From IMG/VR virus record IMGVR_UViG_3300046007_008434, positions 1 to 42,202 of that record: DNA of 42,202 bases. The stretch is one strand, 5' to 3'. Within the stretch, counting starts at the first letter, position 1. Each line of letters opens with the position of its first letter. This document shows positions 22,785-30,951 of this stretch, piece by piece. Source of the DNA: a virus. A program made the translations under genes and the position numbers. The notes under the pieces were generated by a model. That model was not told the DNA's origin. It saw nothing but the letters and a program-made list of their open reading frames with translations, and ran no database searches.

Positions 22785-23687
22785 ATGTCAAACTGGATAA
22801 AAATGCGCAGCAACCTTTGGGATGATCCTCGGATCGCCAAGATTTGCGACATGACAAACAAGCCCGAGCGCGAGGTCATCGGCGGGCTGTATTGGATATG
22901 GTCAATGGCCGACGATCAGAGCACGGATGGACGCCTTGATGGGCTTTCCCTCGGAGCTATCGACCGCAAGACGGGCTTGAAAGGACTTGGAGCCGCCTTA
23001 GTAAAGGTCGGTTGGATTTTGGAAAGTGAAGACGGCGTGGAGATTGCGCGCTTTGATGAGCATAATGGAGCGTCCGCAAAAAGACGGTCCATGGAAGCAA
23101 AGCGTATGCAGTTTGTTCGCAAGCCGAAGGATTCTTGTGCGCAACCCATGCGAACAGAAAGCGAACACCATGCGCAGCTAGATAAGAATAGAATAGATAA
23201 TACCCCTATAGTCCCCACGGGGGACATGGAGTTGGTCATGGAATGCGAACCGACACCGGAGCCGACGCATCCTGTCCTGACCCGCTTCCGAAATCTCTTC
23301 AACCTTCGAGACTCGACACCTCTTGACTCCTCCTCCTCCCGTGCTTGGGAGAAAAATAAAAAAGCGGCGGTGGCCGTGAGCGAAGATGATTGGCGCTTCC
23401 TGGAGTGGGCCTATCGGCAAAAAGAAGGCGCGGCGGCGCAGTTTCGCCGCAAGGACTTAGCTACGCTTTTGAATAACATTCTCACCGAGGTGAGCCGGGC
23501 AAGGGATTGGGCAGGGCGCAGTGGGGCGAGCGTGAGCGCAACGGCTCCTGTCTCCACCGAACCCGCTGGATGGCGTGATCTTATCGAGACGGAATTTCCC
23601 GAAGTGAACCTCACCACTTGGGCGCTTCTCCCCGACAGCATGAAATCTTGGGTTCGTGAAAAACAACGCGAACTCGCAGCAGCATAA
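22785..23687 (+). CDS. Phage replication-initiation-like protein (O/DnaT-like)
   Basis: 300 residues. The N-terminus (MSNWIKMRSNLWDDPRIAKI, then REVIGGLYWIWSMADDQSTD) has the winged-helix pattern common in phage replication organisers, with GLKGLGAALVKVGWILESED completing it. A variable polar linker (about 110-195) leads to a second domain rich in Trp (EDDWRFLEWAYRQKEG; TWALLPDSMKSWVREKQREL) that could contact the helicase. It precedes DnaB by one gene, as replication initiators usually do. The ATG at 22785 is used because the longer open frame overlaps the upstream gene. A replication origin may lie within or near the AT-rich linker region (about 23180-23220), but no iterons were clear. Confidence 0.68.
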   Translation: MSNWIKMRSNLWDDPRIAKICDMTNKPEREVIGGLYWIWSMADDQSTDGRLDGLSLGAIDRKTGLKGLGAALVKVGWILESEDGVEIARFDEHNGASAKRRSMEAKRMQFVRKPKDSCAQPMRTESEHHAQLDKNRIDNTPIVPTGDMELVMECEPTPEPTHPVLTRFRNLFNLRDSTPLDSSSSRAWEKNKKAAVAVSEDDWRFLEWAYRQKEGAAAQFRRKDLATLLNNILTEVSRARDWAGRSGASVSATAPVSTEPAGWRDLIETEFPEVNLTTWALLPDSMKSWVREKQRELAAA

Positions 23688-23698
23688 TAAAAACCAAC

Positions 23699-24016
23699 AT
23701 GATACAAACAATCGAAACAATAGAAAAAGAAGGCGTGGTCTATGTCGTGACACGGCATAACCCCGAGTGCAAGAATGATTTCCTGCAATGGCAGGTGGGC
23801 GTCTATGAGAGCCGCCCAGTCGAAGACCCGATCTACGAGACCATGTGGCGCGAGGATGGATCGCCGGTGACAAGCGATGATGGGGCAATCCAATACCGCC
23901 TCATGGGTTACGAGTTGAATACACGGGTGTCGTGTCAGGTTTTCAACCTCCTCGGGTTTGGCTCAAATTTAAAAAAGGCGCGGGCCATGGCGAAACATAA
24001 ACTCCTCGCTGCGTGA
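23699..24016 (+). CDS. 105-residue hypothetical protein
   Basis: Starts MIQTIETIEKEGVVYVVTRH; beta-rich with several Trp/Tyr (LQWQVGVYESRPVEDPIYET) and a basic C-terminal helix (SNLKKARAMAKHKLLAA). Placed between the initiator-like gene and DnaB helicase, so a replication accessory role is possible. It starts after an A-rich leader without a Shine-Dalgarno sequence; its stop overlaps the ATG of the helicase by one base. Confidence 0.55.
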   Translation: MIQTIETIEKEGVVYVVTRHNPECKNDFLQWQVGVYESRPVEDPIYETMWREDGSPVTSDDGAIQYRLMGYELNTRVSCQVFNLLGFGSNLKKARAMAKHKLLAA

Positions 24017-25383
24017 TGAAAAACATCCTTCCCGAAAATCAAATCGCCGAAAAAGCCGTGGTAGGCGCGGCGATCACCGATGGCCGCACGGCGGATAGCG
24101 TGCTGGAGGCGCTGTCGCCCGAGCAGTTTGTGTTGCCAGCGCACCAGACGATCATGGGTATCGTCGCTACCATGCGACAGGCCGCCCGGCCGGTGGACCT
24201 TATCCTGGTCACGACCGAGTTGGAGAAGGCGGGCCAGCTTGAGGAGTGCGGCGGCTATGCCTATGTGACTGAGCTGGTGCAGGAACTCTCCATCACGATG
24301 AATTGGCGGCACTACGCTGCCGAGGTGCTGGATGTCTGGAAACGCCGTGCCATGCGCCAAGCGGCCCTCGCCATGGCCGAGGCGGCAAACGACTTTGCAC
24401 TCACCACAGAGGATGCCCAAGAAAGGTGCGAGCAGGCTCTGTATGCCCTCCGCGACCACTCGACAAGGGAAAACCCTGTCTCGCACTGCAAAAACGCCGT
24501 GCTGGCCGCCGTAGAGCATATCGAGAAGGTGTATCACACCCGAGGCGAGACCGTGGGGCTGGAGACCGGCATCCATGATCTGGACCGCTCCACCGGCGGA
24601 TTTCTCGGCGGGCAGATGATCGTCATCGCCGCTCGCCCTGCCTGTGGCAAATCGGCGCTTGGCATGCAGATAGCCCTCCACGCGGCTATGCAGAATGCCG
24701 TGCCGACGCTGGTCTTTTCGGTGGAAATGCCCAGCTCCGAGCTGATGATTCGAGCGATCTGCTCCGAGGCAGGTTTGGACCTCCAGCGCACACGCGACGG
24801 GTTTTTTGACGGCCGAGCCATGGGGAATGTCTCGGGCGCAGCCACCCGACTGGTGCAGAGCAAGCTCTACCTCGACGACACGCCGGGCCTCACCGTGGCG
24901 CAATTCCGCAGCCGGGCGAGGCGGGCCAAGTCGCAGCACGGCCTCGGCCTCATCGTCGTCGATTACCTGCAATTCATGCACGGATCCTCCAAGCGGGCAG
25001 GCGAAAGCCGGGCGCTGGAAGTGAGCGAGATTTCCAAGGCGCTCAAGACCACGGCCAAGGAGCTCAACATCCCCATCATCGCCCTGGCGCAGCTCAACCG
25101 CGACGCCGACGAAGGCTCCAAGCCGAAGCTCTCGAACCTCCGCGAGTCGGGCAGCATCGAGCAAGACGCCGACACCGTGCTCCTCATCCACCGCCTGGAC
25201 AAAAACAAGAAAAAATCCGACGCCGACGATGAGCCGATGGATCACAACACCTTGCTCATCCTTGCAAAACAAAGAAACGGCCCGACGCCGGAGATCAAAA
25301 TGAATTTCATCGGCCAGCACACGCTTTTCAAAAATGTGACCGAGAAGGCTTACAGCAACAACCAGAACGAGAGACAGAAATAG
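24016..25383 (+). CDS. dnaB: Replicative DNA helicase, DnaB family
   Basis: 455 residues, the normal length for DnaB. The N-terminal collar domain (PENQIAEKAVVGAAITDGRT ... LSPEQFVLPAHQTIMGIV) is followed by a RecA-like domain: Walker A ARPACGKSALGM (about 208-219), Walker B LIVVDYLQFM (about 314-323), the Arg-rich SKALKTTAKELNIPIIALAQ segment with Gln sensor, and the motif 4 LRESGSIEQDADTVLLIHR. It would unwind DNA 5' to 3' at the phage fork and recruit host primase. The ATG at 24016 is preferred to the in-frame GTG one codon earlier. No loader of the DnaC type is seen; the upstream initiator-like protein may load it. Confidence 0.95.
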   Translation: MKNILPENQIAEKAVVGAAITDGRTADSVLEALSPEQFVLPAHQTIMGIVATMRQAARPVDLILVTTELEKAGQLEECGGYAYVTELVQELSITMNWRHYAAEVLDVWKRRAMRQAALAMAEAANDFALTTEDAQERCEQALYALRDHSTRENPVSHCKNAVLAAVEHIEKVYHTRGETVGLETGIHDLDRSTGGFLGGQMIVIAARPACGKSALGMQIALHAAMQNAVPTLVFSVEMPSSELMIRAICSEAGLDLQRTRDGFFDGRAMGNVSGAATRLVQSKLYLDDTPGLTVAQFRSRARRAKSQHGLGLIVVDYLQFMHGSSKRAGESRALEVSEISKALKTTAKELNIPIIALAQLNRDADEGSKPKLSNLRESGSIEQDADTVLLIHRLDKNKKKSDADDEPMDHNTLLILAKQRNGPTPEIKMNFIGQHTLFKNVTEKAYSNNQNERQK

Positions 25384-25395
25384 AAAAATAACACC

Positions 25396-25632
25396 ATGAC
25401 CATCAGCCACAAATCCACACGCAGCATCACGGAATATCATTTCCAACTTACCTCAGACATCGCCGCCCCAAAGTGTCCGGACATTTTGGGTAAAGTCATC
25501 ATTACCTTTGAGAACGGCAAATTTTCTCGGTGCGATTTCCCGTTTAAAGGCACCTATAACCGCGAACAATGGTCGATGCTGGCGGAGATCGAGAACGAGA
25601 TTCACCGCATCGAGCTAAGTCTTTTGAGATGA
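25396..25632 (+). CDS. 78-residue hypothetical protein
   Basis: Starts MTISHKSTRSITEYHFQLTS and includes GKVIITFENGKFSRCDFPFK, a small beta-rich fold, then helical REQWSMLAEIENEIHRIELS. No family recognised. The gene begins after an A-rich leader 12 bases behind the helicase. Confidence 0.55.
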   Translation: MTISHKSTRSITEYHFQLTSDIAAPKCPDILGKVIITFENGKFSRCDFPFKGTYNREQWSMLAEIENEIHRIELSLLR

Positions 25633-25736
25633 GCGAATCGGTAAGCCGTGAGTGCCAGTCGGTGAGAGTCACGCGAGGAAGCCGCAGTCTGAACGGAATT
25701 TGCGCGGATGGCTCAAAACTAACGACCTCCCTCTGA
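25629..25736 (+). CDS. Possible 35-residue peptide, weak
   Basis: An ATG overlapping the preceding stop (ATGA) opens a 35-codon frame (MSESVSRECQSVRVTRGSRS...). It is short, Ser/Arg-rich and has no recognisable pattern. The 188-base stretch 25633-25820 otherwise holds no convincing gene; its repeated CGGTAAGCCGTGAG / CGGTGAGAGTCACGCGAGG-like wording could belong to a structured RNA, but no fold was established. Confidence 0.25.
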   Translation: MSESVSRECQSVRVTRGSRSLNGICADGSKLTTSL

Positions 25737-25820
25737 ATGGTCTCCACAAACCACGGACTCAGAGCCGGGGCGCGACGGATACGCGCATTCACCCTTTAAC
25801 CCCATACAACACCCATAAAT

Positions 25821-26066
25821 ATGTCAATAGTATCTGATTCAGCGATAGCATGCCCCGCCTGTCACCGCGAGTGGCAGGATCACCCTGGCGTGGCGCATTG
25901 TTGCAAGCTCTCGGTCGAGCTGGCCGCCAACCTCCGCGCCGTCCTTACCTATGTGAAACCACCGGAATACACCCGAGACATCGGTGAGCAGGAAGTTTTC
26001 TTTGACCTCATGGAAAATGCCCGGCGGCTCATCGTGAAGGCGCGAACTTTTGAAAGTGAATTATGA
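25821..26066 (+). CDS. 81-residue protein with CPAC motif
   Basis: Begins MSIVSDSAIACPACHREWQD: Cys-Pro-Ala-Cys plus later HCC could bind zinc. The rest is helical (VELAANLRAVLTYVKPPEYT; LMENARRLIVKARTFESEL). No family recognised. It overlaps the next gene by ATGA. Confidence 0.55.
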   Translation: MSIVSDSAIACPACHREWQDHPGVAHCCKLSVELAANLRAVLTYVKPPEYTRDIGEQEVFFDLMENARRLIVKARTFESEL

Positions 26067-26248
26067 GTGACGAACAAAAACACGGGGTCATGCTCGGCCA
26101 GATAGCCTGCCTGGTTGAGGAGTTCTGCACCGCAGAAGAAACCACATTACAAGGCGTGGCGCATCTCATGGCCAGGTATTTCGACCTACGAGCAAAGCAA
26201 GCATGGGATTTTGTCGATCAACTCAAAGAGGAGGCCAACGATGAGTGA
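26063..26248 (+). CDS. 61-residue acidic helical protein
   Basis: MSDEQKHGVMLGQIACLVEE, then FCTAEETTLQGVAHLMARYF; ends QLKEEANDE. Acidic and helical, unknown. The stop overlaps the next ATG by 8 bases. Confidence 0.5.
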   Translation: MSDEQKHGVMLGQIACLVEEFCTAEETTLQGVAHLMARYFDLRAKQAWDFVDQLKEEANDE

Positions 26249-26471
26249 GATTTTAAACGAAAACCGGCGACTCCAAGCGGAAGTCGAAAAGCTCATCGAG
26301 GAAAACATGAACCTCACCAGCGTGATCCGCACGCTGCGGAAGAACTTGCGCCATGACAACGAGAAGCTGGAAACGGTGAGTCGTGAGCTATGGCTTTGGA
26401 AAAATGGGAGATACCATCTCGATTGCGTAGCGACTGAAGACTGCAAGAGTGAAGCGGAGGTGAGGGGATGA
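26241..26471 (+). CDS. 76-residue coiled-coil protein
   Basis: MSEILNENRRLQAEVEKLIE, then ENMNLTSVIRTLRKNLRHDN shows continuous heptads of Leu/Ile/Val, a parallel coiled coil, followed by a Trp-containing tail (ELWLWKNGRYH). A purine-rich AGAGGAGG 5' of the ATG decides the start. It is followed by a longer coiled-coil gene with ATGA overlap, so the two may interact. Confidence 0.55.
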   Translation: MSEILNENRRLQAEVEKLIEENMNLTSVIRTLRKNLRHDNEKLETVSRELWLWKNGRYHLDCVATEDCKSEAEVRG

Positions 26472-27001
26472 CTCCGAACGAAATGCTTTCCATGATCGCG
26501 CAGCTCCGGCGCGAGCGCGACGAGGCGAGACGGCAGTTTGAAAACTTAAAGGCCGCCGCAATCCACACTTGTCACGATCAATGCCAAAGGCCGATGTGCG
26601 TATTGAGGCGCGAGCGCAATGAGGCGAGGCAGCAATACGACGACCTCGCCACCGAGCATGTGCTGGCAGTCAACAAACTCGCCGAAGAGCGTGACGCGGC
26701 GCTGATGGATCGTGCCAATGGGGATATGGCCACCATGACGCGCAACCACTACGAGCGCCTTATCAAAGAGCGAGACGAGGCAAGGGCTGATGCGGCCAGA
26801 ATTGCGGACATTTTGTCCGGATTGGAACTCCGTTCGACTGAGGAGCTGGCGAGGCTGGAGCAAGAACGCAACGAGGCACGGGCTGTTGCCGACGAGTTGG
26901 CCAGCGTCGCTGCGCATTGCCTTGGATGGCATGAACACGAATCGACTGACGCTGCCATAAAAATTGCCGCTGCGTTGAAGCGCTGGAAAAAATCCAAATG
27001 A
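26468..27001 (+). CDS. 177-residue coiled-coil protein with RRERDEAR repeats
   Basis: Five variants of one motif (RRERDEARR, RRERNEARQ, EERDAALM, KERDEARAD, EQERNEARA) are spaced along an otherwise helical protein, with a Cys/His cluster (HTCHDQCQRPMC, residues 33-44) that could hold a metal. The C-terminal part has CLGWHEHESTDAAIKIAAAL. Function unknown; the repeats suggest a long oligomeric rod or a nucleic-acid-associated protein. It lies just upstream of the packaging genes. Confidence 0.55.
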   Translation: MTPNEMLSMIAQLRRERDEARRQFENLKAAAIHTCHDQCQRPMCVLRRERNEARQQYDDLATEHVLAVNKLAEERDAALMDRANGDMATMTRNHYERLIKERDEARADAARIADILSGLELRSTEELARLEQERNEARAVADELASVAAHCLGWHEHESTDAAIKIAAALKRWKKSK

Positions 27002-27180
27002 ACTCCCTGCGCGACTACATCGCTTTCCGCCGGATCGACGCCACCCATGCGCTGAACCTCCTGCAAGATGCCGGGGTTATCTCCGACCTCTGCGTCACGG
27101 TCGATGATGTCGGCGATGCTGGGAAGGCCGTCGCCTGGTTGAGCCTGCATGAACACGAATTGAAGCCTGCCCGCCCATGA
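26998..27180 (+). CDS. 60-residue hypothetical protein
   Basis: MNSLRDYIAFRRIDATHALN, LLQDAGVISDLCVTVDDVGD, ending KAVAWLSLHEHELKPARP. Compact alpha/beta character, no family recognised. ATGA overlaps on both sides; directly before the large terminase. Confidence 0.55.
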   Translation: MNSLRDYIAFRRIDATHALNLLQDAGVISDLCVTVDDVGDAGKAVAWLSLHEHELKPARP

Positions 27181-28886
27181 TCGAACAAACTCACAACCCC
27201 GTCGTTCCCCCCATCGCCGTGCTTGGGCGGACCCGTGATGGCCGTATTGCCATCGAGCATTTGGGCCAAAAATTAGCCGCTACCGAGGAGCAGTTTCTGG
27301 CTCTGCTGCGCGAGCGGGAAGAGCAAATCGCCCGCATGGTCGAAGACCCTTGGCGCTATGGCTGGCTGAATCCCGCCTGGGAGCGGGCGGATGCGGCTTA
27401 TGCGGAGCTGCGGGAGAGATTCCCGAAGGGCGTCACGGAGCTGCTTATCCTTGGCGGCAACCGCTCGGGCAAGTCGCGTTACTTTGCACGGAAGGCGATG
27501 CAGCATTTGGTGAACACGCCGGGCGCGAAGGTGTGGTGCCTGCAATCCACCGAAGCGGCATCCATCCAGAACCAACAGCCCTATTTGTGGGAGTATCTGC
27601 CGAAAGAATGGAAACCCTCCGCCAGCGGCAAGCTCAAGAAGGGCGCGGTGGCGAATATCACCTACTCGCAGAAGGGCGGCTTCACCGAAAACAGCTTCGT
27701 GCTGCCGAATGGCTCGCAGTGTTGGTTCAAGTTCTACTCCATGGATGTTTCCTCGATTGAAGGTGCTGAGTTGAATTTTGTATGGGCGGATGAATTGGTG
27801 ACGCCGGATTGGCTCGAAGCCCTGCGCTTCCGCTTGCTCACGCGAGACGGTGAACTCGGCATCGGCTTCACGCCGGTCGAAGGCTACACGACCACCGTCA
27901 AAGAATACCTCGACGGCGCAAAGACGCTGGAGGAATGCGACGCCCCGCTCCTGCCGCGCTACCGCGATGGCAACCTCATCGGCTTAGAGCAAGTGCCGCG
28001 CATCCAGCAATGCACCCGCGAGAAAGCCCGCGTCGTTTATTTCCACACCGCCGACAACCCCTATGGCAACCCCGAGGCCATGGAGACGGAGCTACGCGGC
28101 AGCAACCGCGAGCGAATCTTGATGCGAGCCTACGGCGTCCCCACCAAAGCGCGGATGTCCATGTTCCCCAAGTTCCGCGAGAATGTGCATGTCGTCCCGC
28201 ACGACAAAATTCCCAAGGAGGGAACCGTCTTCCATTTTGTCGATCCCGGCGAAGGCAAAGCGTGGGCCATGTTGTGGATTCGATTTACTCCAGACAACCG
28301 TTGCTGGATTTACCGCGAATGGCCAAACCAACTGGAATACATCGAAGGCGTCGGCTACCCCGGCCCGTGGGCTGAGGCTGATGGCAAGCTCGAAGACGGC
28401 CGCCCTGGTCCCGCACAAAAAGCCTGCTGCTGGTTTGGATTCAAAGAATACAAAGCCGTCATCGAGGCTGCTGAGAAAGCCGATGAAATCGCCAAGGTCG
28501 AAGAACGCTGGATGGATTCTCGCTACGGCAATACGCCCACCATGACGGAGGAAGGCGTTCGCACGCTCATCGAACAATGCGACGACCGTATGGGCTTAGA
28601 CTTCAAGGCCACCTCCGGCAAAGCCATCACCGAAGGCGTCGGCATCATCAACGATTGGCTCGCCTTTGACGAGGAGCGCCCGCTTGGGTCTGACAACTCC
28701 CCGAAGCTCTACATCAGCGAGCGGTGCAAAAACCTCATCTACTCGCTTAAAACTTGGACCGGCAAAGACGGCAAGCACGGCGCAACCAAAGACTGGATCG
28801 ATGTTCTCCGCTACATCGTTCTCGCCAGGGATGTCGAATATGTGGATCCAGAATCCCTCCGCACCCGAGGAGGAGGCTGCTATTGA
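27177..28886 (+). CDS. terL: Terminase large subunit
   Basis: 569 residues. Packaging ATPase with Walker A LGGNRSGKSRYF (about 91-102) and Walker B FVWADELV (about 200-207), followed by the RNase H-like nuclease domain with metal-binding acidic positions in FHFVDPGEG (about 350), WMDSRYGN (about 445) and KDWIDVLRYIV (about 540). It cuts concatemeric DNA and drives it through the portal into the prohead. Its ATG overlaps the preceding stop. No obvious small terminase lies beside it. The C-terminus ends GGGCY, just upstream of a compact promoter-like motif. Confidence 0.95.
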   Translation: MIEQTHNPVVPPIAVLGRTRDGRIAIEHLGQKLAATEEQFLALLREREEQIARMVEDPWRYGWLNPAWERADAAYAELRERFPKGVTELLILGGNRSGKSRYFARKAMQHLVNTPGAKVWCLQSTEAASIQNQQPYLWEYLPKEWKPSASGKLKKGAVANITYSQKGGFTENSFVLPNGSQCWFKFYSMDVSSIEGAELNFVWADELVTPDWLEALRFRLLTRDGELGIGFTPVEGYTTTVKEYLDGAKTLEECDAPLLPRYRDGNLIGLEQVPRIQQCTREKARVVYFHTADNPYGNPEAMETELRGSNRERILMRAYGVPTKARMSMFPKFRENVHVVPHDKIPKEGTVFHFVDPGEGKAWAMLWIRFTPDNRCWIYREWPNQLEYIEGVGYPGPWAEADGKLEDGRPGPAQKACCWFGFKEYKAVIEAAEKADEIAKVEERWMDSRYGNTPTMTEEGVRTLIEQCDDRMGLDFKATSGKAITEGVGIINDWLAFDEERPLGSDNSPKLYISERCKNLIYSLKTWTGKDGKHGATKDWIDVLRYIVLARDVEYVDPESLRTRGGGCY

Positions 28887-28903
28887 CACCTGCCCCCTAT
28901 AAT
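28883..28903 (+). promoter_or_regulatory. Compact TTGACA-N9-TATAAT motif
   Basis: TTGACA (28883-28888), nine C-rich bases, TATAAT (28898-28903), then an A-rich run and the ATG at 28913. A nearly identical arrangement stands before 35575. A normal sigma-70 promoter has about 17 bases between the boxes, so this is either a non-standard promoter, a site for another factor, or coincidence. The ATG would lie at or next to the transcription start. Confidence 0.4.
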
Positions 28904-28912
28904 CAAAAAAGC

Positions 28913-29065
28913 ATGAAACTTCTCCGCCGCCGCGATGTCATGGCCCGCCTGGGCGTTACCGCAAAGCAAATCACCAAACTCATCGACTCGGGCATTCTCC
29001 GCCCGATCTGCAAACGCGGCTGCCGCGCCTGGTATCGCGCCGCCGATCTCGAAAAACTCGCATGA
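28913..29065 (+). CDS. 50-residue helix-turn-helix protein
   Basis: MKLLRRRDVMARLGVTAKQI, TKLIDSGILRPICKRGCRAW, YRAADLEKLA: an AlpA/excisionase-type winged HTH with recognition helix GVTAKQITKLI. Its place between terminase and capsid genes, behind its own promoter-like motif, suggests a late-gene regulator or a very small packaging-site binding protein. The longer open frame starting in the terminase gene is a shadow. Confidence 0.68.
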   Translation: MKLLRRRDVMARLGVTAKQITKLIDSGILRPICKRGCRAWYRAADLEKLA

Positions 29066-29316
29066 GCACCAAGCGCACCGACAACCACGGCAGCCTTTCC
29101 CGCAACAAGAAAAAGGAAAAGGAAACGCAACCTACGCACAAAGGCTCCTGCACCATCGAGGGCCGCCAGTATTGGATCAGCGCGTATGTGAACGAAAGCC
29201 GCGATAGCGGTGAGAAGTATTTCAAGCTCTACTTCGAGCAGAAGAAACCCCGCGAGGAATCCGCCGCAGAGCCAGTCGCCGTGCCGCTCTCCGAGTCTCC
29301 TGACATTCCCTTTTGA
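29062..29316 (+). CDS. 84-residue hypothetical protein, DNA-binding-like
   Basis: Very basic start (MSTKRTDNHGSLSRNKKKEK) and then GSCTIEGRQYWISAYVNESR and GEKYFKLYFEQKK, a strand-rich pattern common in small phage proteins that accompany single-strand-binding or structural genes. The tail is acidic and Pro-rich. The exact role is not known. ATGA overlap with the previous gene. Confidence 0.55.
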   Translation: MSTKRTDNHGSLSRNKKKEKETQPTHKGSCTIEGRQYWISAYVNESRDSGEKYFKLYFEQKKPREESAAEPVAVPLSESPDIPF

Positions 29317-29552
29317 TGAGTGCCGAAGACCTACAAGCCGCATGGTGCGTGCCGCCCGAGGAACTCTGGTTCCGCAGCGTCATCGCAAAAATAAACGACG
29401 CCATCGAAGACGCTGCCGAAATTACCTGCATGCCGCAAACCGCACAGAACCCCGGCCTGCTCGCCCACAGCGCAGGCGGCTTGGAAGCCCTTCGCACCTT
29501 ACGCGAAGAGATCGAGCGCACCCGCGCCGAGGCATTTGAGTCCAAGAAATAA
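29316..29552 (+). CDS. 78-residue hypothetical protein, head region
   Basis: MSAEDLQAAWCVPPEELWFR, SVIAKINDAIEDAAEI, then QNPGLLAHSAGGLEALRTLR and EEIERTRAEAFESKK. Helical and acidic. It recalls small proteins that precede scaffold or portal genes in podophages, but no function is proven. ATG at 29316 overlaps the previous stop by one base; an in-frame TTG just before is less likely. Confidence 0.55.
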   Translation: MSAEDLQAAWCVPPEELWFRSVIAKINDAIEDAAEITCMPQTAQNPGLLAHSAGGLEALRTLREEIERTRAEAFESKK

Positions 29553-29863
29553 ATCGTCGGACCTTTTGTTCTCTGCCAGAGGCAGGAAACCTACAGAGGC
29601 TTGACCACTGAGCCAGCAATGCAAATCAGTGGTAACTTCCCCCTCCTCCGTGGTTAATCTTTTCTGCAATCTTTTTAGCCCCCGTTAGCACCCATTTAGT
29701 CCCGTTAGCACCCGTTGCGCCCGCAGCCTCTTCCGCTCTGCAAATTTGGCGGGCAGATTCCGATTCACCGCGAGTGCTGAACTACTCGCCGCCTGCGCGT
29801 GGAACCCGTGCGTGCTGGCAACCACCTTAGTTCTGACACCGCGACTTGGACGCAACACAAACC
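29553..29863 (+). promoter_or_regulatory. Noncoding control region before the capsid operon
   Basis: A 311-base stretch without a credible gene. It holds a triloop hairpin (CTGCC/GGCAG, 29573-29585), an 8-bp inverted repeat ACCACTGA (29604-29611) and TCAGTGGT (29626-29633) with a 14-base loop, and a head-to-tail array of 10-mers at 29681-29720 (CCCGTTAGCA, CCCATTTAGT, CCCGTTAGCA, CCCGTTGCGC). The 10-bp period suggests a protein bound along one face of the helix. The likely role is promotion or regulation of scaffold and capsid genes. Confidence 0.55.
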
Positions 29864-30916
29864 ATGGAACAGACAGAAACAGCATTCAGCATCGGCGAAG
29901 TCATCGACGCGCTGGGAGTCAAGCTCCCGACCATTGATGAGACTCCGGCGGCCCCCGAGGCCGACCAGGAAGCAGTCGCGGATGAGACCCCTACTGACAA
30001 CACCCCAGAAGATCAGCCCGAAGACGCCGATCCCGCCGAGTCCACCGAGGATTCGTCTGATCCGTCCGATTCGACTGAACAACCCGAAGACGCCACCGAG
30101 GAAGACGCCGACGAGGCCGCCGAGGAAGACCCTGAGTCTGCCGAAGCCCCCGCCGTGAAGAAGCTCGCCAAGCGAGTGGACAAGCTTACCGCCCGCGCCA
30201 AAAGCGCCGAGGAGCAAGCCACCACGCTGCAAGCCGAACTCGCCGCCGCCAAGGATGCGCTCACCCGCGCCCAGCCTATCGTGCTGCAAGATGCAGCCGA
30301 CCCGCTGGCCGATGTGACCAGCGCCGAAGCCCTCGAAAGCCGCCTCGCCGCAGCCAATACCGTGCTCGACAATGTGCCCGATCTCATTGCGAAAGCCGAC
30401 TACGAAGGCGGCGAAGTGGAAGTGCCTATGGGAGACGGCAGCACCCGCAAGTTCACGAAGCAAGAGCTTCAAGAACGACTGCGAGTCGCCCGCCAGATTC
30501 TCAAAGCCGAGCCAGCCCGCCGGACCTACCTTGCCCAACGCGAGAGTTTCCAGCACGAAGCCCGGCAGGTTTACCCCGAGTTGTTCCAAGAAGAATCCCA
30601 GGCCAGGCAGATGATGATGGCTACGCTCCAAGCGTATCCCGGCATCGCCAAGCTACCGAATCTGGAGCTGATCATCGGTGACGCCATTCGTGGACAAGCC
30701 CTCCGCTTCCAGCAAGCCGAGGCCATCCAAAAGAAAGCCGCCACAGCCAAGGCCAAGCCTGCCGCACCGGCAGCCGCCAAGCCAGCCGTAGCCCCGAAAG
30801 TTGTCAGTCCCTCAGCCGCCCCCAAGACCAAATCCCAAGCCGACCCGCTCGAAGCGTTGAAGAAGTCTGGAAACCGTGACGCCGCCGAAAATTTCGTCGC
30901 CTCACTTTTCAACTAA
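29864..30916 (+). CDS. Capsid scaffolding protein
   Basis: 350 residues from the ATG at 29864. The N-terminal about 110 residues are extremely acidic (runs of Glu, Asp, Thr and Pro such as DQPEDADPAESTEDSSDPSD); the middle is coiled coil (VKKLAKRVDKLTARAKSAEE, QATTLQAELAAAKDAL); the C-terminal part is helical then Lys/Ala/Pro-rich (AKAKPAAPAAAKPAVAPK) ending DAAENFVASLFN. Acidic-plus-helical composition and its place just before the capsid gene are typical of T7 gp9-like scaffolds, which guide prohead assembly and leave before DNA entry. An in-frame TTG at 29846 is possible but less likely. Confidence 0.8.
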   Translation: MEQTETAFSIGEVIDALGVKLPTIDETPAAPEADQEAVADETPTDNTPEDQPEDADPAESTEDSSDPSDSTEQPEDATEEDADEAAEEDPESAEAPAVKKLAKRVDKLTARAKSAEEQATTLQAELAAAKDALTRAQPIVLQDAADPLADVTSAEALESRLAAANTVLDNVPDLIAKADYEGGEVEVPMGDGSTRKFTKQELQERLRVARQILKAEPARRTYLAQRESFQHEARQVYPELFQEESQARQMMMATLQAYPGIAKLPNLELIIGDAIRGQALRFQQAEAIQKKAATAKAKPAAPAAAKPAVAPKVVSPSAAPKTKSQADPLEALKKSGNRDAAENFVASLFN

Positions 30917-30951
30917 CCAACCCCAAAACCTAATCCCCCCAAACTACTATT

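Noticed and set aside
25633-25820. Group II intron or other ribozyme fragment
   Set aside because: Phrases such as GGTGAGAGTC and CGAGGAAGCCG recall intron wording, but no domain V hairpin or reverse transcriptase was found.
25652-25837. 61-residue frame (starts MPVGESHARK)
   Set aside because: Its sequence is Arg/His/Thr-rich without pattern, it overlaps the better supported gene at 25821 and it has no ribosome site.
29685-29937. Short frames in the gap before the scaffold gene
   Set aside because: Both strands give 60-70 residue frames of arbitrary composition overlapping the 10-mer array. None has a start signal or a family pattern.
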